A DNA stretch of 64,000 bases from a bacterium (GTDB taxonomy: Bacteria > Patescibacteriota > Microgenomatia > UBA1406 > GWC2-37-13). The stretch spans positions 23,960 through 87,959 of the forward strand of contig JAKQDR010000261.1 of NCBI GenBank assembly GCA_029573715.1. Direction: 5' to 3'. A program made the position numbers and the translations under genes. How positions within the stretch are numbered: position 1 is the stretch's first letter; the number at the start of each line of letters is the position of its first letter. Shown in pieces: positions 1 through 8,363 of this stretch. Below the pieces are notes generated by a model. The model had not been told where the DNA came from. It did no database searches and worked only from the letters and a program-made list of their open reading frames with translations.

Positions 1-1122
1 CCTCAGTGAAAGCTCATCAACTGCAATCAGTAATTCTTCCAAATGTGCAGGCGTATAGAATTCAACATCACCTTTTAAATTTGGACAGCTAATATTCAAT
101 TCATAATATGAGTGGGGAAGAGCAGACTGCTCAAACTTGGTAAACGCAAAAACGATATCCTCAACACTCTTTTTTTGAGTATTCAGTTCTAATGAATTTG
201 TCCTTCCAATACTAATTCCATAGGGTATCGAGTTACACACACCTTGAAGGTGTGTGTGATGTTTTAGTTTTCCTAAACGCATAATCGTGGCATCGGCTCC
301 TAAGTTTTTGAAGCCTTTGTTTACGAGAAGCGCGCGTGATTTGGGCAGTCGCCCCAACATGGGGCGCATGTTGCCTTCATAGGCACCATTTGTGATAGTA
401 CCCACCGTTTGCCATCCAAACCCCCATACATCGAGTGATCTGGTCAACATGGCTTCATAATCAAATCCTGCTGCAAGACCAATGGGGTGATGAAATGGAA
501 TGCCCACGATGGTTTGAGTGAGCGCTGGTTGTTTCGATGAAACGAGGCTTCTTACCACTTTTCGTACAATAGCATTACCACCAAATCGCTGGCCCAAAGC
601 TATCATTGTGACATGCACTTTTTCGGCATCAAAAAGAAATAGAAACGGCTTCACGATAGTACGATACATATGCCCAAAGAGCCACAAAAACAGTATCTTG
701 CGCTCCCGAGAAAACTCATAGTGCACGAGAATAAAGAGAATGGTGCTTATGACCGCGGACAACGTGCAATACAGGCAAAGCGCACCAATGAGAAAAACCT
801 GGATATACATAAAATATGCAGAGGCAAGAAGTCCAAGCACTGATTGGACGATGAGCCAATAACGCGCCAGTTTGCTTCGGGTTATTAGGTGGGCGAGAGC
901 ACCCCCGGCAAATATGCTGTAGTGCACCAGGCCAATAAGCGCAAGGGGAATACCAATGATAGTAGCATATTCACTGCGTAAAACTGCACCGCAATCGTTA
1001 AATAATCCTCCCACGGCACACGGAGGCACCATGTCTTTGTAATGCTCCATCGTCAAATATCCCGCATCAAGAATGCCCAAGAATGCAGTGAAAAAAATGA
1101 GATGGGGAAAATACTTTTTCAT
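1..1122 (-). CDS. pyrD: VKOR-dihydroorotate dehydrogenase fusion protein (C-terminus beyond window edge)
   Basis: The frame opens at ATG 1122 and stays open to the window edge (374 codons seen). Residues about 1-150 form a vitamin K epoxide reductase domain: several membrane helices, cysteines C35 and C44, and a CLYC redox motif at C116-C119. These are the four cysteines VKOR uses to pass electrons from a DsbA-type oxidase to quinone. From about residue 160 the protein becomes a dihydroorotate dehydrogenase of class 2 style (DAEKVH helix, PIGLAAGFD, NKGFKNLGAD, NISCPN), the FMN enzyme of pyrimidine synthesis that normally also reduces membrane quinone. The base position in NISCPN is Cys, which is usual for class 1; class 2 has Ser. 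TATAAT at 1131-1136 lies 8 bp before the ATG, so the mRNA is probably leaderless. No frame break separates the two domains. Family calls rest on motifs read by eye. Confidence 0.85.
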   Translation of the reverse strand, partial: MKKYFPHLIFFTAFLGILDAGYLTMEHYKDMVPPCAVGGLFNDCGAVLRSEYATIIGIPLALIGLVHYSIFAGGALAHLITRSKLARYWLIVQSVLGLLASAYFMYIQVFLIGALCLYCTLSAVISTILFILVHYEFSRERKILFLWLFGHMYRTIVKPFLFLFDAEKVHVTMIALGQRFGGNAIVRKVVRSLVSSKQPALTQTIVGIPFHHPIGLAAGFDYEAMLTRSLDVWGFGWQTVGTITNGAYEGNMRPMLGRLPKSRALLVNKGFKNLGADATIMRLGKLKHHTHLQGVCNSIPYGISIGRTNSLELNTQKKSVEDIVFAFTKFEQSALPHSYYELNISCPNLKGDVEFYTPAHLEELLIAVDELSLR

Positions 1123-1130
1123 GGGCCATC

Positions 1131-1136
1131 ATTATA
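1131..1136 (-). promoter_or_regulatory. -10 box for the VKOR-PyrD gene
   Basis: TATAAT on the minus strand, 8 bp upstream of ATG 1122. A start of transcription 6-8 bp after the box would fall on or beside the start codon. Confidence 0.6.
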
Positions 1137-1209
1137 CTCAATAGGAAATGGCAGAGACGATAATAATTCAACCCGGGCATTTGGGCTATCAATAAGTGAT
1201 ATGATGTGA

Positions 1210-1215
1210 TATACT
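1210..1215 (+). promoter_or_regulatory. -10 box for the DEAD-box helicase gene
   Basis: TATACT about 120 bp before the helicase ATG. If it is used, the mRNA has a leader of roughly 115 nt, unlike most genes here. Long leaders are common on cold-induced helicase genes. Confidence 0.4.
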
Positions 1216-1336
1216 ACTACTCGTTTCACAGTATTAGCTACAGAATCTGCGTGACGTCAAGATTGTTTGACCTCATCTTATTTATTTACCTGCGGGCTCT
1301 GTTTCCACTTTGAACAGTATTAATTCTTTTCTTCTT

Positions 1337-2644
1337 ATGTACCAAAGTAATTTTTTTCAGGGCAGAAATAGTGCCCCAAGATCTCGCGGTTTTAGTCGTT
1401 CACCAGGGCGAAGCTCCGGGGCAGCCTCAAGCTATGGTTCGCGTCCTCAAACGTCACGTTTTGGCTCCCGGCCAGGTGGTCGCAGTGGCAAATCCACAAT
1501 GAGCAATCGCCCTCGACGCTCAATGCGCCCTGCTTCAACTATTCCAGTCAATAGATATATAAAAAAAGCAGTGGAACACATAGTGTCAGCCACAGACCCC
1601 GTTAGCTTGATGCAATTTCAGGACATGCCCATTCATAAAGATCTTAAAGCCAATATTGTCCGCAGAGGATTCACCGCTCCCACCAAAATTCAAGAACAAA
1701 CCATTCCTCATATTCTGGAAGGAAAAGATGTTGTGGGGATAGCAAATACCGGCACAGGAAAGACAGGCGCATTTGTCATTCCACTGATTGACCGAATAGT
1801 GAATGCAAAAACTAAAAAAGTACTTATCATCGTGCCGACACGCGAACTTGCACAACAAATTCAGGGGGAAATACATGATTTTGCCAGAGCCTCCCTATAC
1901 ATCAGAACCGCTATTGCAATTGGCGGGGGATCTATGCAGTATCAGAGACGACAACTGCACAACAACCCTCAATTTGTCATAGGCACACCAGGCAGAATTA
2001 AGGATTTTGTTGAACGAGGAGATATTCGCATGAACCTATTTGACACGGTTGTATTGGATGAAGTTGACAGAATGGTTGATATGGGCTTTATTAAAGACAT
2101 CACGCAACTGCTCTCTCAACTCCCTGAAAAACGTCACTCTCTGTTTTTCTCGGCGACTATTGCATCCGGAGTAGGGCAGACCATTGAAAAATTTGCCCAT
2201 GATCCAATCACCATCTCTGTAAGCACTCACCAAACTTCCGAAATGGTAGAGCAAGACATAGTAAAAGTGCCTCACGGTTCGACGAAACTTACTATTCTTG
2301 AAGCATTACTCGTCAAACAAGAAATGCAAAAAGTCTTGGTATTTGCCCGCACCAAGCGTGGCGCAGAACAATTGTCTAAGACATTGAGCGCCAAGGATTT
2401 TAGGGCATCGTGTATTCATGGTGATAAACCCCAACGAAAACGCGAACAAGCTATTCGACTATTTCAAGAGAATCATGTCAACATTCTTATCGCAACAGAT
2501 GTTGCAGCACGAGGACTTGATATTGATGACATCACCCATGTTATAAACTACGATGAACCGGCGACATATGATGATTATGTGCATCGAATTGGTCGCACCG
2601 GAAGAGCAAATAAAAAGGGATACGCACTTACGTTCGTCCAATAA
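1337..2644 (+). CDS. DEAD-box ATP-dependent RNA helicase
   Basis: ATP-driven unwinding or remodelling of structured RNA (ribosome assembly, mRNA turnover, cold growth). The 435-residue protein has a basic, Gly/Ser/Arg-rich disordered N-terminus of about 70 residues, then the two RecA domains. Motifs seen: Q-motif region (PTKIQEQ), motif I ANTGTGKT, PTRELAQQ, GTPGR, motif II as DEVD rather than DEAD, motif III FSAT, ATDVAARGLDI, and motif VI HRIGRTGRA. It stops soon after motif VI, so there is no C-terminal RNA-binding tail; the basic tail is at the N-terminus instead. ATG 1337 is preferred over TTG 1310, which would also be in frame; neither has a Shine-Dalgarno sequence. Function is secure at family level only. 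Confidence 0.93.
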   Translation: MYQSNFFQGRNSAPRSRGFSRSPGRSSGAASSYGSRPQTSRFGSRPGGRSGKSTMSNRPRRSMRPASTIPVNRYIKKAVEHIVSATDPVSLMQFQDMPIHKDLKANIVRRGFTAPTKIQEQTIPHILEGKDVVGIANTGTGKTGAFVIPLIDRIVNAKTKKVLIIVPTRELAQQIQGEIHDFARASLYIRTAIAIGGGSMQYQRRQLHNNPQFVIGTPGRIKDFVERGDIRMNLFDTVVLDEVDRMVDMGFIKDITQLLSQLPEKRHSLFFSATIASGVGQTIEKFAHDPITISVSTHQTSEMVEQDIVKVPHGSTKLTILEALLVKQEMQKVLVFARTKRGAEQLSKTLSAKDFRASCIHGDKPQRKREQAIRLFQENHVNILIATDVAARGLDIDDITHVINYDEPATYDDYVHRIGRTGRANKKGYALTFVQ

Positions 2645-2695
2645 AACACATCGATGTAGGCGATATCAATATACTTATAAGGTGAGGTAGCTTGA

Positions 2696-2701
2696 TATAC
2701 T
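2696..2701 (+). promoter_or_regulatory. -10 box for the GIY-YIG gene
   Basis: TATACT ending 7 bp before ATG 2709; it predicts a leaderless or nearly leaderless transcript. Confidence 0.5.
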
Positions 2702-2708
2702 GCAATCT

Positions 2709-2963
2709 ATGCAGTACGTCGTATACATGGTCCGCTGCGCAGATAATTCCCTCTATACCGGCATCACTACCGATATAACAAGGAGGATTAATCAACATAA
2801 CGGAGTGCGTCCAGACGGCTCTCGCTACACACGGTCGCGCCGGCCGGTGACTCTTGTGTACACAAAAAATACCCGCTCGAAAGCAATGGCACTTCGTCTT
2901 GAAGCGCGGATAAAGTCAAAATCGAAAACCTTGAAGGAACAATTGATCAGCAGACAAGGTTGA
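2709..2963 (+). CDS. GIY-YIG nuclease family protein (YhbQ/UPF0213-like)
   Basis: A stand-alone 84-residue GIY-YIG domain. It begins with YVVYMVRC and has the YTGIT and DITRRINQHN motifs with the conserved Arg and His, then KSKAMALRLEARIKS-type sequence near the end. Members of this family are single-domain nuclease-fold proteins found in many bacteria with no firmly known role; links to DNA repair have been proposed. The final 48 bp overlap the 3' end of the convergent membrane-protein gene, so the two transcripts can pair. Its promoter box lies 7 bp from the ATG. Confidence 0.85.
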   Translation: MQYVVYMVRCADNSLYTGITTDITRRINQHNGVRPDGSRYTRSRRPVTLVYTKNTRSKAMALRLEARIKSKSKTLKEQLISRQG

Positions 2964-3605
2964 GTTGTTCCGGTTACGAACGCAAAAAAATATACACCAT
3001 ACCATAGCTGCACTTACCACCGCTCCAAAAGCGATGAGTACTGCGTCACGTAAGTGTTCGCGCCTGACTCCGGGTGCAAAGAAGGGCTTGAGAAAGCCAA
3101 AAAGTATGAGGCCTCCCAAAAGCGCTGTTCCCAATAGCGCCACTTCACCGGTATAGGCTTCTGAGGCTTTAAGTGTATGAAGCAGTGATAGGGGCAGCGC
3201 AAACCACACCAGCGCATGAATAGCGCGCCATCGAACCCCCAGCTTGCGCTGAATGAAAAAATTGGAAGTAATAAGCAGAGAGAAAAAAATGAAAGACCCG
3301 ATATATCCGGGGAGGATGCTTTGTTGTAATGCATTAGCTATGTCTGCATTAAGCACGGAATTGAATGCAATAGTCCCATGAAGCAAAATAAATATGCCTG
3401 AAACAATCCCAAAATCTCTGCGGTATCTACTCAATTTTTTAAAATGAATAGGGATGAGGGTGAATAGAAGAAAAAAAAGCCCTATGTAGATTGAAGATTT
3501 CATGGGAGCTATTCCCAAAGCCCCAAACATAACTATCAACCCCATATTGACTCCAACGATTCCAAGCCACAATGGAATGTGTTTACTCAGCGAAATTGAG
3601 TGCAT
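2916..3605 (-). CDS. ferric-reductase-like transmembrane protein (MsrQ-like)
   Basis: A 229-residue integral membrane protein with about six hydrophobic helices. It carries the family's paired-histidine layout: RRDFGIVSG...LLHG in one helix and WRAIHALVW...LLHT in the next pair. Such domains bind b-type heme and move electrons across the membrane; MsrQ, the best-known small member, takes electrons from quinol to a periplasmic methionine sulfoxide reductase. No MsrP partner is next to it, so the partner is unknown. It lies two genes from the VKOR-PyrD fusion, another quinone-linked protein. Its 3' end overlaps the convergent GIY-YIG gene. The heme-binding role is inferred from His positions. 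Confidence 0.7.
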   Translation of the reverse strand: MHSISLSKHIPLWLGIVGVNMGLIVMFGALGIAPMKSSIYIGLFFLLFTLIPIHFKKLSRYRRDFGIVSGIFILLHGTIAFNSVLNADIANALQQSILPGYIGSFIFFSLLITSNFFIQRKLGVRWRAIHALVWFALPLSLLHTLKASEAYTGEVALLGTALLGGLILFGFLKPFFAPGVRREHLRDAVLIAFGAVVSAAMVWCIFFCVRNRNNSTLSADQLFLQGFRF

Positions 3606-3739
3606 GATACAACGTGAAATAAGTAATCTTTAGTGATTGAATATTCAAGGAAAAAGTATAACAAATACAACCGAGGAAACGGGTGTAGCGTAAGTAAATG
3701 CATATTGCATACGGTGTGCCACATCTTTATACTTACTCT

Positions 3740-3745
3740 TATACT
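3740..3745 (+). promoter_or_regulatory. -10 box for surface protein gene 3761
   Basis: TATACT 15 bp before ATG 3761, giving a leader of only a few bases. Confidence 0.4.
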
Positions 3746-3760
3746 TAAGCCTTAGCCCGT

Positions 3761-6322
3761 ATGCCCGATCAGCAAGATAGTCAATTTCCCCAAATTACTC
3801 GTAAGCAAATCATCCTCACTTTGGCGAGTGTTTTTTTGGTGGCTCTTTTCATCATCGCATCTGTATGGCTTATCATAGATGGGAATAAACGCCTAGTCAC
3901 TCCAGTCCGTAAACCTATTCTTCCACCTGAAGATAGGGTCGATGTGTCGGCACCTCTGCCCCCCAATGATTCCGGCACCACCAACTACACTATCACATGT
4001 ACCAATGGCGACTTTCAGGTAATATTGTCAGCACAAGGATGGACATCATGGTCTGAGCCAGAAAACTCTGTGACTGCAAACGGAAGACTCAGCACCAGTG
4101 TCATAACAAATCAGGGGAACAATGTTACTAGTAATTACGACGCATACATCACCTTGCGAGGGTATCAGTGTGACGGATGCCCGGGCACCACACCTCCCAA
4201 TCCTCTCGTATGTGGAAACTGTACCCAAGTACAACCGCCTGTGACAGGCATCAACACTGCCCAAATGACCGTGACGACATCGTTATCTTCAGGCTGTGGA
4301 ACATTGCAAAGCGACGTGAATATAAGCAGTGTTCAACTTACGTATGAGGGCAACCCCAACCCTTTTATGGGTGGATTTAGCTGTACCTCAACCCGGCCAA
4401 CACCAGTCGGAGGGACCTCAAACCCATCTTATTGGACTGAAATAAGCTCTATCGCACAATATTTCTGTGTTGATCCAACCAACACCCCAACGCATACTCC
4501 CACTCACACACCCACCAACACCAATACTCCAACAAATACTCCTACTGTAACCAATACCCCCACTCATACACCGACTCGCACACCGACCATCACCAATACC
4601 CCAACATACACACCCACTCCAACACCTACCCGCACGCCAACACCCACTATCACCAACACCCCCACTCGCACACCTACTCCAACACCCACCCGCACGCCAA
4701 CCGCAACCCCCACACCCACTAATGTCATTCAAGGGACACCTGAGATATCGAAAGAATTCAGTGGTTATAGTGTCGTGGGTGATTTCACTTATGCCAACTA
4801 TCGCATCCGCATAGCAAATGATGGACCAGAAGGCTCAATTATCGAAAACATAGTAATAAACGACACCATTGCAGAAGGGACAACATTATCAGAAATTATT
4901 CACACGCCAGGGGTAGCGGTGGAAGCACAAACCTCCGTTTCATTTAGGGCGCGCATAGCTTCGCTTACTGGTGGTCATGCGGAAGCAATACTCATTGCAG
5001 TGGCTATTCCTACCAATGACCCACTCATTTGTCCTGGTTCAAACTCTATCGAAGCCCGTATATACGCGCCCGGTGCTCAAATCCCTGCTCCATTTTTCAC
5101 TCAAACCGTCGTGCCGGGAGATGTTTCTGTGTGTGGGGGCCCAACAAACACGCCCACCGCCACGCCCACCGCGAGCATTACCGCAACTATCACTCACACC
5201 CCAACGCCAACTCCAACGGCCACTATTTTGCCCACCATGACGCACACCCCAACCGCAACACCTACTCACACGCCTACTGCATCTGCCACCCCCACCATCA
5301 CCAACACCCCAACATCAACTCCCACCGGCACATTGTCACCAACAGCCACACCGACCGAAACACCCACCCCAACCGCGACACCCACACCAACATCTGCGCC
5401 TGTGCTCAGCCAAATTGGTGACTACGTGTGGGAAGACAGAAATGGCAATGGCCTACAAGATGCAGGTGAGCCAGCCATCGGGGGCGCATATGTACAACTT
5501 CTGAACTGTACTCAAAATGACGTAGCGTATGCGACAACCACGACCAACAATCAGGGGTTGTATCTCTTTAACAATTTGATTGCTGGGTGTTACAGAGTGA
5601 AATTTTATGGAGTATCGGGCCATACACTTTGCACTAATAAACACGCAGATCCCACACGGCCCGATATAGATTCTGATGCAGGCATAAGTGGCATAACAGA
5701 CAATATAAACTTAGGAGTGGGTGAGTCGAATCTCACCATAGACGCATGCATGCGCAAAGTCGCAACAGAAACTGATCTGCGGCTTGAGAAAACAGTTAAC
5801 GAGACGGAGCCGACACTCTGGAACGATGTAACCTTCACGCTCAAGGTCATAAACGAAGGCAGCAATGGAGCATCAAATGTTAAAGTAAAAGACTACTTGC
5901 CGTCAGGATTTTTGTTTGTATCGGCAACCCCTGTCACCGACCCATCAAACACGTATGATCCAATTGAACATATTTGGGATGTGGGCAATATTCCTGCCGG
6001 ACAAAGCCGCGAACTGCGCCTGGTTGTCAAAGTCATATCCATAAGCAATCTCACCAACATCGCAGAGATATACTCTATGCATGAAAAAGACGTTGATTCA
6101 ACACCCAATAACCTGGTCACCACAGAAGATGACTATGCAAGTGTAACAGTGATTGCGAAACTCCAAGGTGATCAAAAAGGCATGCTTGCTGACACCGGTG
6201 TTGCATCTATACTCACGTTTGGTGTCGGAAGTGGGCTTCTTATTGCCGCAATCGCCATCGAGGAGATGCGCGGACGCATGGGATATCGAAGTGCTGAAGA
6301 AGATGATGAAGATGATGCATAA
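3761..6322 (+). CDS. sortase-anchored surface protein with Thr/Pro linkers, SdrD-like B domain and DUF11
   Basis: An 853-residue secreted, wall- or membrane-anchored protein. The order is: signal anchor at about 17-42; a Cys-containing region to 238; a Thr/Pro linker of TPT repeats (238-321); a beta-rich DUF11-like domain; a second Thr/Pro linker (460-547); an SdrD-type B domain starting near 549 (GDYVWEDRNGNGLQDAGEP, typical of collagen-like/Cna-B-fold calcium sites); and a DUF11 domain (about 672-800). It ends with LADTG at 809-813, a hydrophobic helix and a tail that turns acidic after Arg-rich GRMGYR. LADTG is a variant of the LPxTG sorting signal and matches the TGVAS context of the giant protein at 23707. 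The ligand is unknown. The next gene overlaps the stop codon, suggesting coupled translation. Confidence 0.85.
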   Translation: MPDQQDSQFPQITRKQIILTLASVFLVALFIIASVWLIIDGNKRLVTPVRKPILPPEDRVDVSAPLPPNDSGTTNYTITCTNGDFQVILSAQGWTSWSEPENSVTANGRLSTSVITNQGNNVTSNYDAYITLRGYQCDGCPGTTPPNPLVCGNCTQVQPPVTGINTAQMTVTTSLSSGCGTLQSDVNISSVQLTYEGNPNPFMGGFSCTSTRPTPVGGTSNPSYWTEISSIAQYFCVDPTNTPTHTPTHTPTNTNTPTNTPTVTNTPTHTPTRTPTITNTPTYTPTPTPTRTPTPTITNTPTRTPTPTPTRTPTATPTPTNVIQGTPEISKEFSGYSVVGDFTYANYRIRIANDGPEGSIIENIVINDTIAEGTTLSEIIHTPGVAVEAQTSVSFRARIASLTGGHAEAILIAVAIPTNDPLICPGSNSIEARIYAPGAQIPAPFFTQTVVPGDVSVCGGPTNTPTATPTASITATITHTPTPTPTATILPTMTHTPTATPTHTPTASATPTITNTPTSTPTGTLSPTATPTETPTPTATPTPTSAPVLSQIGDYVWEDRNGNGLQDAGEPAIGGAYVQLLNCTQNDVAYATTTTNNQGLYLFNNLIAGCYRVKFYGVSGHTLCTNKHADPTRPDIDSDAGISGITDNINLGVGESNLTIDACMRKVATETDLRLEKTVNETEPTLWNDVTFTLKVINEGSNGASNVKVKDYLPSGFLFVSATPVTDPSNTYDPIEHIWDVGNIPAGQSRELRLVVKVISISNLTNIAEIYSMHEKDVDSTPNNLVTTEDDYASVTVIAKLQGDQKGMLADTGVASILTFGVGSGLLIAAIAIEEMRGRMGYRSAEEDDEDDA

Positions 6323-7937
6323 TTTCAAAATACTTTCTATGGACTCACCAACAAACCCACCACAAAAACAAATGAACAAAAAAGTCATTGGCCTTGTTGT
6401 GGCAATTTTGGCAGTGCTTCTTATGACGAGAGGGGCGCTGTTTATGTATCTACAAAACACTCAAAAACCTGCAAAACCGACTGATTTTAAACCGGTGTCG
6501 GCACAGGTGGGCACCACTATTGAGGTGTCAATTGAAAATGATGGGGCGTCACAATATTTCCGACACAATGGTGAGCGACTCTCTCTCACCAACCGAATAA
6601 CTGATGTGGTGGTGGGCACAGAATACACACTCAATCTCACCAACCGCTCGGGTAGTCGACAAGGTATGTATATCCCGATAATTAAGGAAGTGTTGATGGT
6701 TGATGATGGCCAAACACAAAGTATGCAGGTGCGTTTCGATACCACTGGAACACACTATATTACCGGCTTGCTCAAACAACCAGGTTGGGAGGGGTTGCGT
6801 ACAGGGTTTGATGTGGTGTATGAAGCCACCACAAATACATGTCAGTGTGACTTGGGAGTAGTTATGGAAAATAATTGTGTGGCTCCTGCGGTGCCGGTGT
6901 GCCAATCACAAATGGTGTGTGTATGTAATGCATTCACTGGTTCCGAGCCAACTGCAACCATAACAATCACCCCAACCGTCACCGTTACTCCCACACCAAC
7001 CACAACTAGAACCCCAACACCTACACCAACCTCCGGAGCGGGCGGTACATTCACCAGTTGCGCTGATGTCACCGAAATCCCGCAAGCTGAGTGTCAGGCA
7101 CTTGTAGACCTGTATAACAGTACGAATGGGCCGGGATGGACAAATGCTGCAGGATGGCTGCAAACCAATACGCCATGTAGCTGGGATAGGTTGACGTGCA
7201 ATGGACCAAGAATCTCAGAACTACACTTAAGTAGCAACAGACTACAAGGGACCATTCCCGAAAGTATAGGCAATCTCAATTTAAACGGACTTTATATGAG
7301 CAATAACAGTATTTCGGGTTCGATTCCCTCCAGCATAGGCAACATGACTAATCTACGTAATTTATTCATAAACGACAATCAGCTAACCGGCCCTATTCCT
7401 ATAAGTATCGAGAATCTTGGCCTACTTGATTTTTTACAATTAAAAAACAATAGATTAAACGGAACCATACCAAATGCATTGGGCAATCTTACAACTTTGC
7501 AAAATCTTGGTTTGGACAACAATCAGTTCTCAGGAAACATTCCCGGCGCCCTTGGTCAGCTCACACGACTAAATTCATTGCATCTGGCAAACAATCAACT
7601 CACCGGTACAGTACCCGCAAGCCTCGCTAATCTCAGTGCAATAAGTGGCATGAACGTTTCTCTTCGCATTAACTCCCTCACTGGGGTAGAGAATCAGACG
7701 GTGTGCCCTTGGCTTGCTGCACACTCAGCAAGTAACTGGTGGCAGATGCAAACACCCCCTATAGCAACGGATCCGTGTGCAAGTGGAGGTAATGTGATCG
7801 AGGAGGCTCAGCCGGTTTCTGCACGGACAACAGATATTGGCAAACCAACCACCATGCCTGCAGCAAATCCAAATATATTTGGGAGAATCGCACGCTTCTT
7901 TCAAGAGCTTCTTAATGCTATCTTCGGCAGGAAATAA
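6315..7937 (+). CDS. membrane-anchored protein with Thr/Pro linker and plant-type leucine-rich repeats
   Basis: About 540 residues: an N-terminal membrane anchor (residues about 20-42), a beta domain, a Cys cluster (CQCDLG, CVC), a Thr/Pro linker (about 212-240), then the LRR cap (CxxW-type: SWDRLTCNGP) and about seven leucine-rich repeats of the form LxLxxNxLxGxIPxxLGNL. That consensus is the plant-specific LRR class. The C-terminus ends in a short amphipathic helix (ARFFQELLNAIF) with no sorting signal. LRRs usually bind proteins or glycans, so adhesion to another cell is plausible but unproved. ATG 6315 overlaps the previous stop by 8 nt, which suggests coupling; ATG 6339 is the next candidate. 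A longer frame starting at 6153 lies inside the upstream gene and is unlikely. Confidence 0.82.
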   Translation: MHNFKILSMDSPTNPPQKQMNKKVIGLVVAILAVLLMTRGALFMYLQNTQKPAKPTDFKPVSAQVGTTIEVSIENDGASQYFRHNGERLSLTNRITDVVVGTEYTLNLTNRSGSRQGMYIPIIKEVLMVDDGQTQSMQVRFDTTGTHYITGLLKQPGWEGLRTGFDVVYEATTNTCQCDLGVVMENNCVAPAVPVCQSQMVCVCNAFTGSEPTATITITPTVTVTPTPTTTRTPTPTPTSGAGGTFTSCADVTEIPQAECQALVDLYNSTNGPGWTNAAGWLQTNTPCSWDRLTCNGPRISELHLSSNRLQGTIPESIGNLNLNGLYMSNNSISGSIPSSIGNMTNLRNLFINDNQLTGPIPISIENLGLLDFLQLKNNRLNGTIPNALGNLTTLQNLGLDNNQFSGNIPGALGQLTRLNSLHLANNQLTGTVPASLANLSAISGMNVSLRINSLTGVENQTVCPWLAAHSASNWWQMQTPPIATDPCASGGNVIEEAQPVSARTTDIGKPTTMPAANPNIFGRIARFFQELLNAIFGRK

Positions 7938-7967
7938 AGTATTGATTTAGCCAAAAAGAGAAGGTAC

Positions 7968-7991
7968 AAAAAACCCCACCATGAGGTGGGG
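7968..7991 (-). terminator. rho-independent terminator of the RRM gene
   Basis: Seven-bp stem CCCCACC/GGTGGGG (7974-7980 with 7985-7991), loop ATGA. On the minus strand it is followed by six T (7968-7973). It lies just behind the RRM stop codon; on the plus strand it may also slow readthrough from the LRR gene. Confidence 0.8.
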
Positions 7992-8015
7992 GGATAATTT
8001 CTGTTTTGCAGAAAT

Positions 8016-8345
8016 TTAGCGATCGTCGCGATAATTATCACGGCGGTCACCACGGTCGCCACCACGGTAGTTATCGTTTCGATAACTTCCTTTTGGTGCT
8101 GGAGGTCGGGCTTCATTTACAAAGACCATCCGTCCATCAAGTTCTTTTCGATTGAGTTCTTCAATTGCTTTTTGTGCTTCTTCATCAGAAGACATTTCTA
8201 CAAATCCGAATCCTTTCGATCGACCATCAAATTTATTGGTTACTACTTCTGCAGACACGACTTGCCCAACTTGAGCGAAGAAAGCCATAAGGCTATCATT
8301 TGTCGTAGACCACGAAAGATTACCAACGTAAAGACGTTTTGCCAT
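8016..8345 (-). CDS. RRM-type RNA-binding protein with Arg/Gly/Asp-rich tail
   Basis: A 109-residue protein with one RNA recognition motif: RNP2 LYVGNL near residue 5 and RNP1 KGFGFVEM near residue 45, followed by a basic Tyr/Arg/Asp/Gly-rich tail (about 84-109). Small bacterial RRM proteins of this kind bind single-stranded RNA and are often cold-induced. A perfect Shine-Dalgarno AAGGAGGTG lies at 8364-8372, but 18 nt from the ATG, which is unusually far. A possible -10 box (TATACT, 8490-8495 minus) would give a leader of about 140 nt. A terminator follows the gene. This is one of the few genes here with a Shine-Dalgarno sequence. Confidence 0.92.
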   Translation of the reverse strand: MAKRLYVGNLSWSTTNDSLMAFFAQVGQVVSAEVVTNKFDGRSKGFGFVEMSSDEEAQKAIEELNRKELDGRMVFVNEARPPAPKGSYRNDNYRGGDRGDRRDNYRDDR

Positions 8346-8363
8346 AGCAGTTTTTTAGTTTTT

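Noticed and set aside
4418..4732. Minus-strand frame of 104 codons rich in Gly/Trp/Cys
   Set aside because: It is the antisense of the TPT-repeat linker; its composition comes from the ACNCCN repeats and no family features are seen.
5029..5421. Plus-strand frame of 130 codons rich in His/Asn/Pro
   Set aside because: Shifted reading of the second Thr/Pro linker of the surface protein; low complexity only.
6153..6314. Long N-terminal extension of the LRR protein
   Set aside because: It lies inside the upstream gene's coding region and precedes the membrane anchor; start sites at 6315 or 6339 make a normal signal region.
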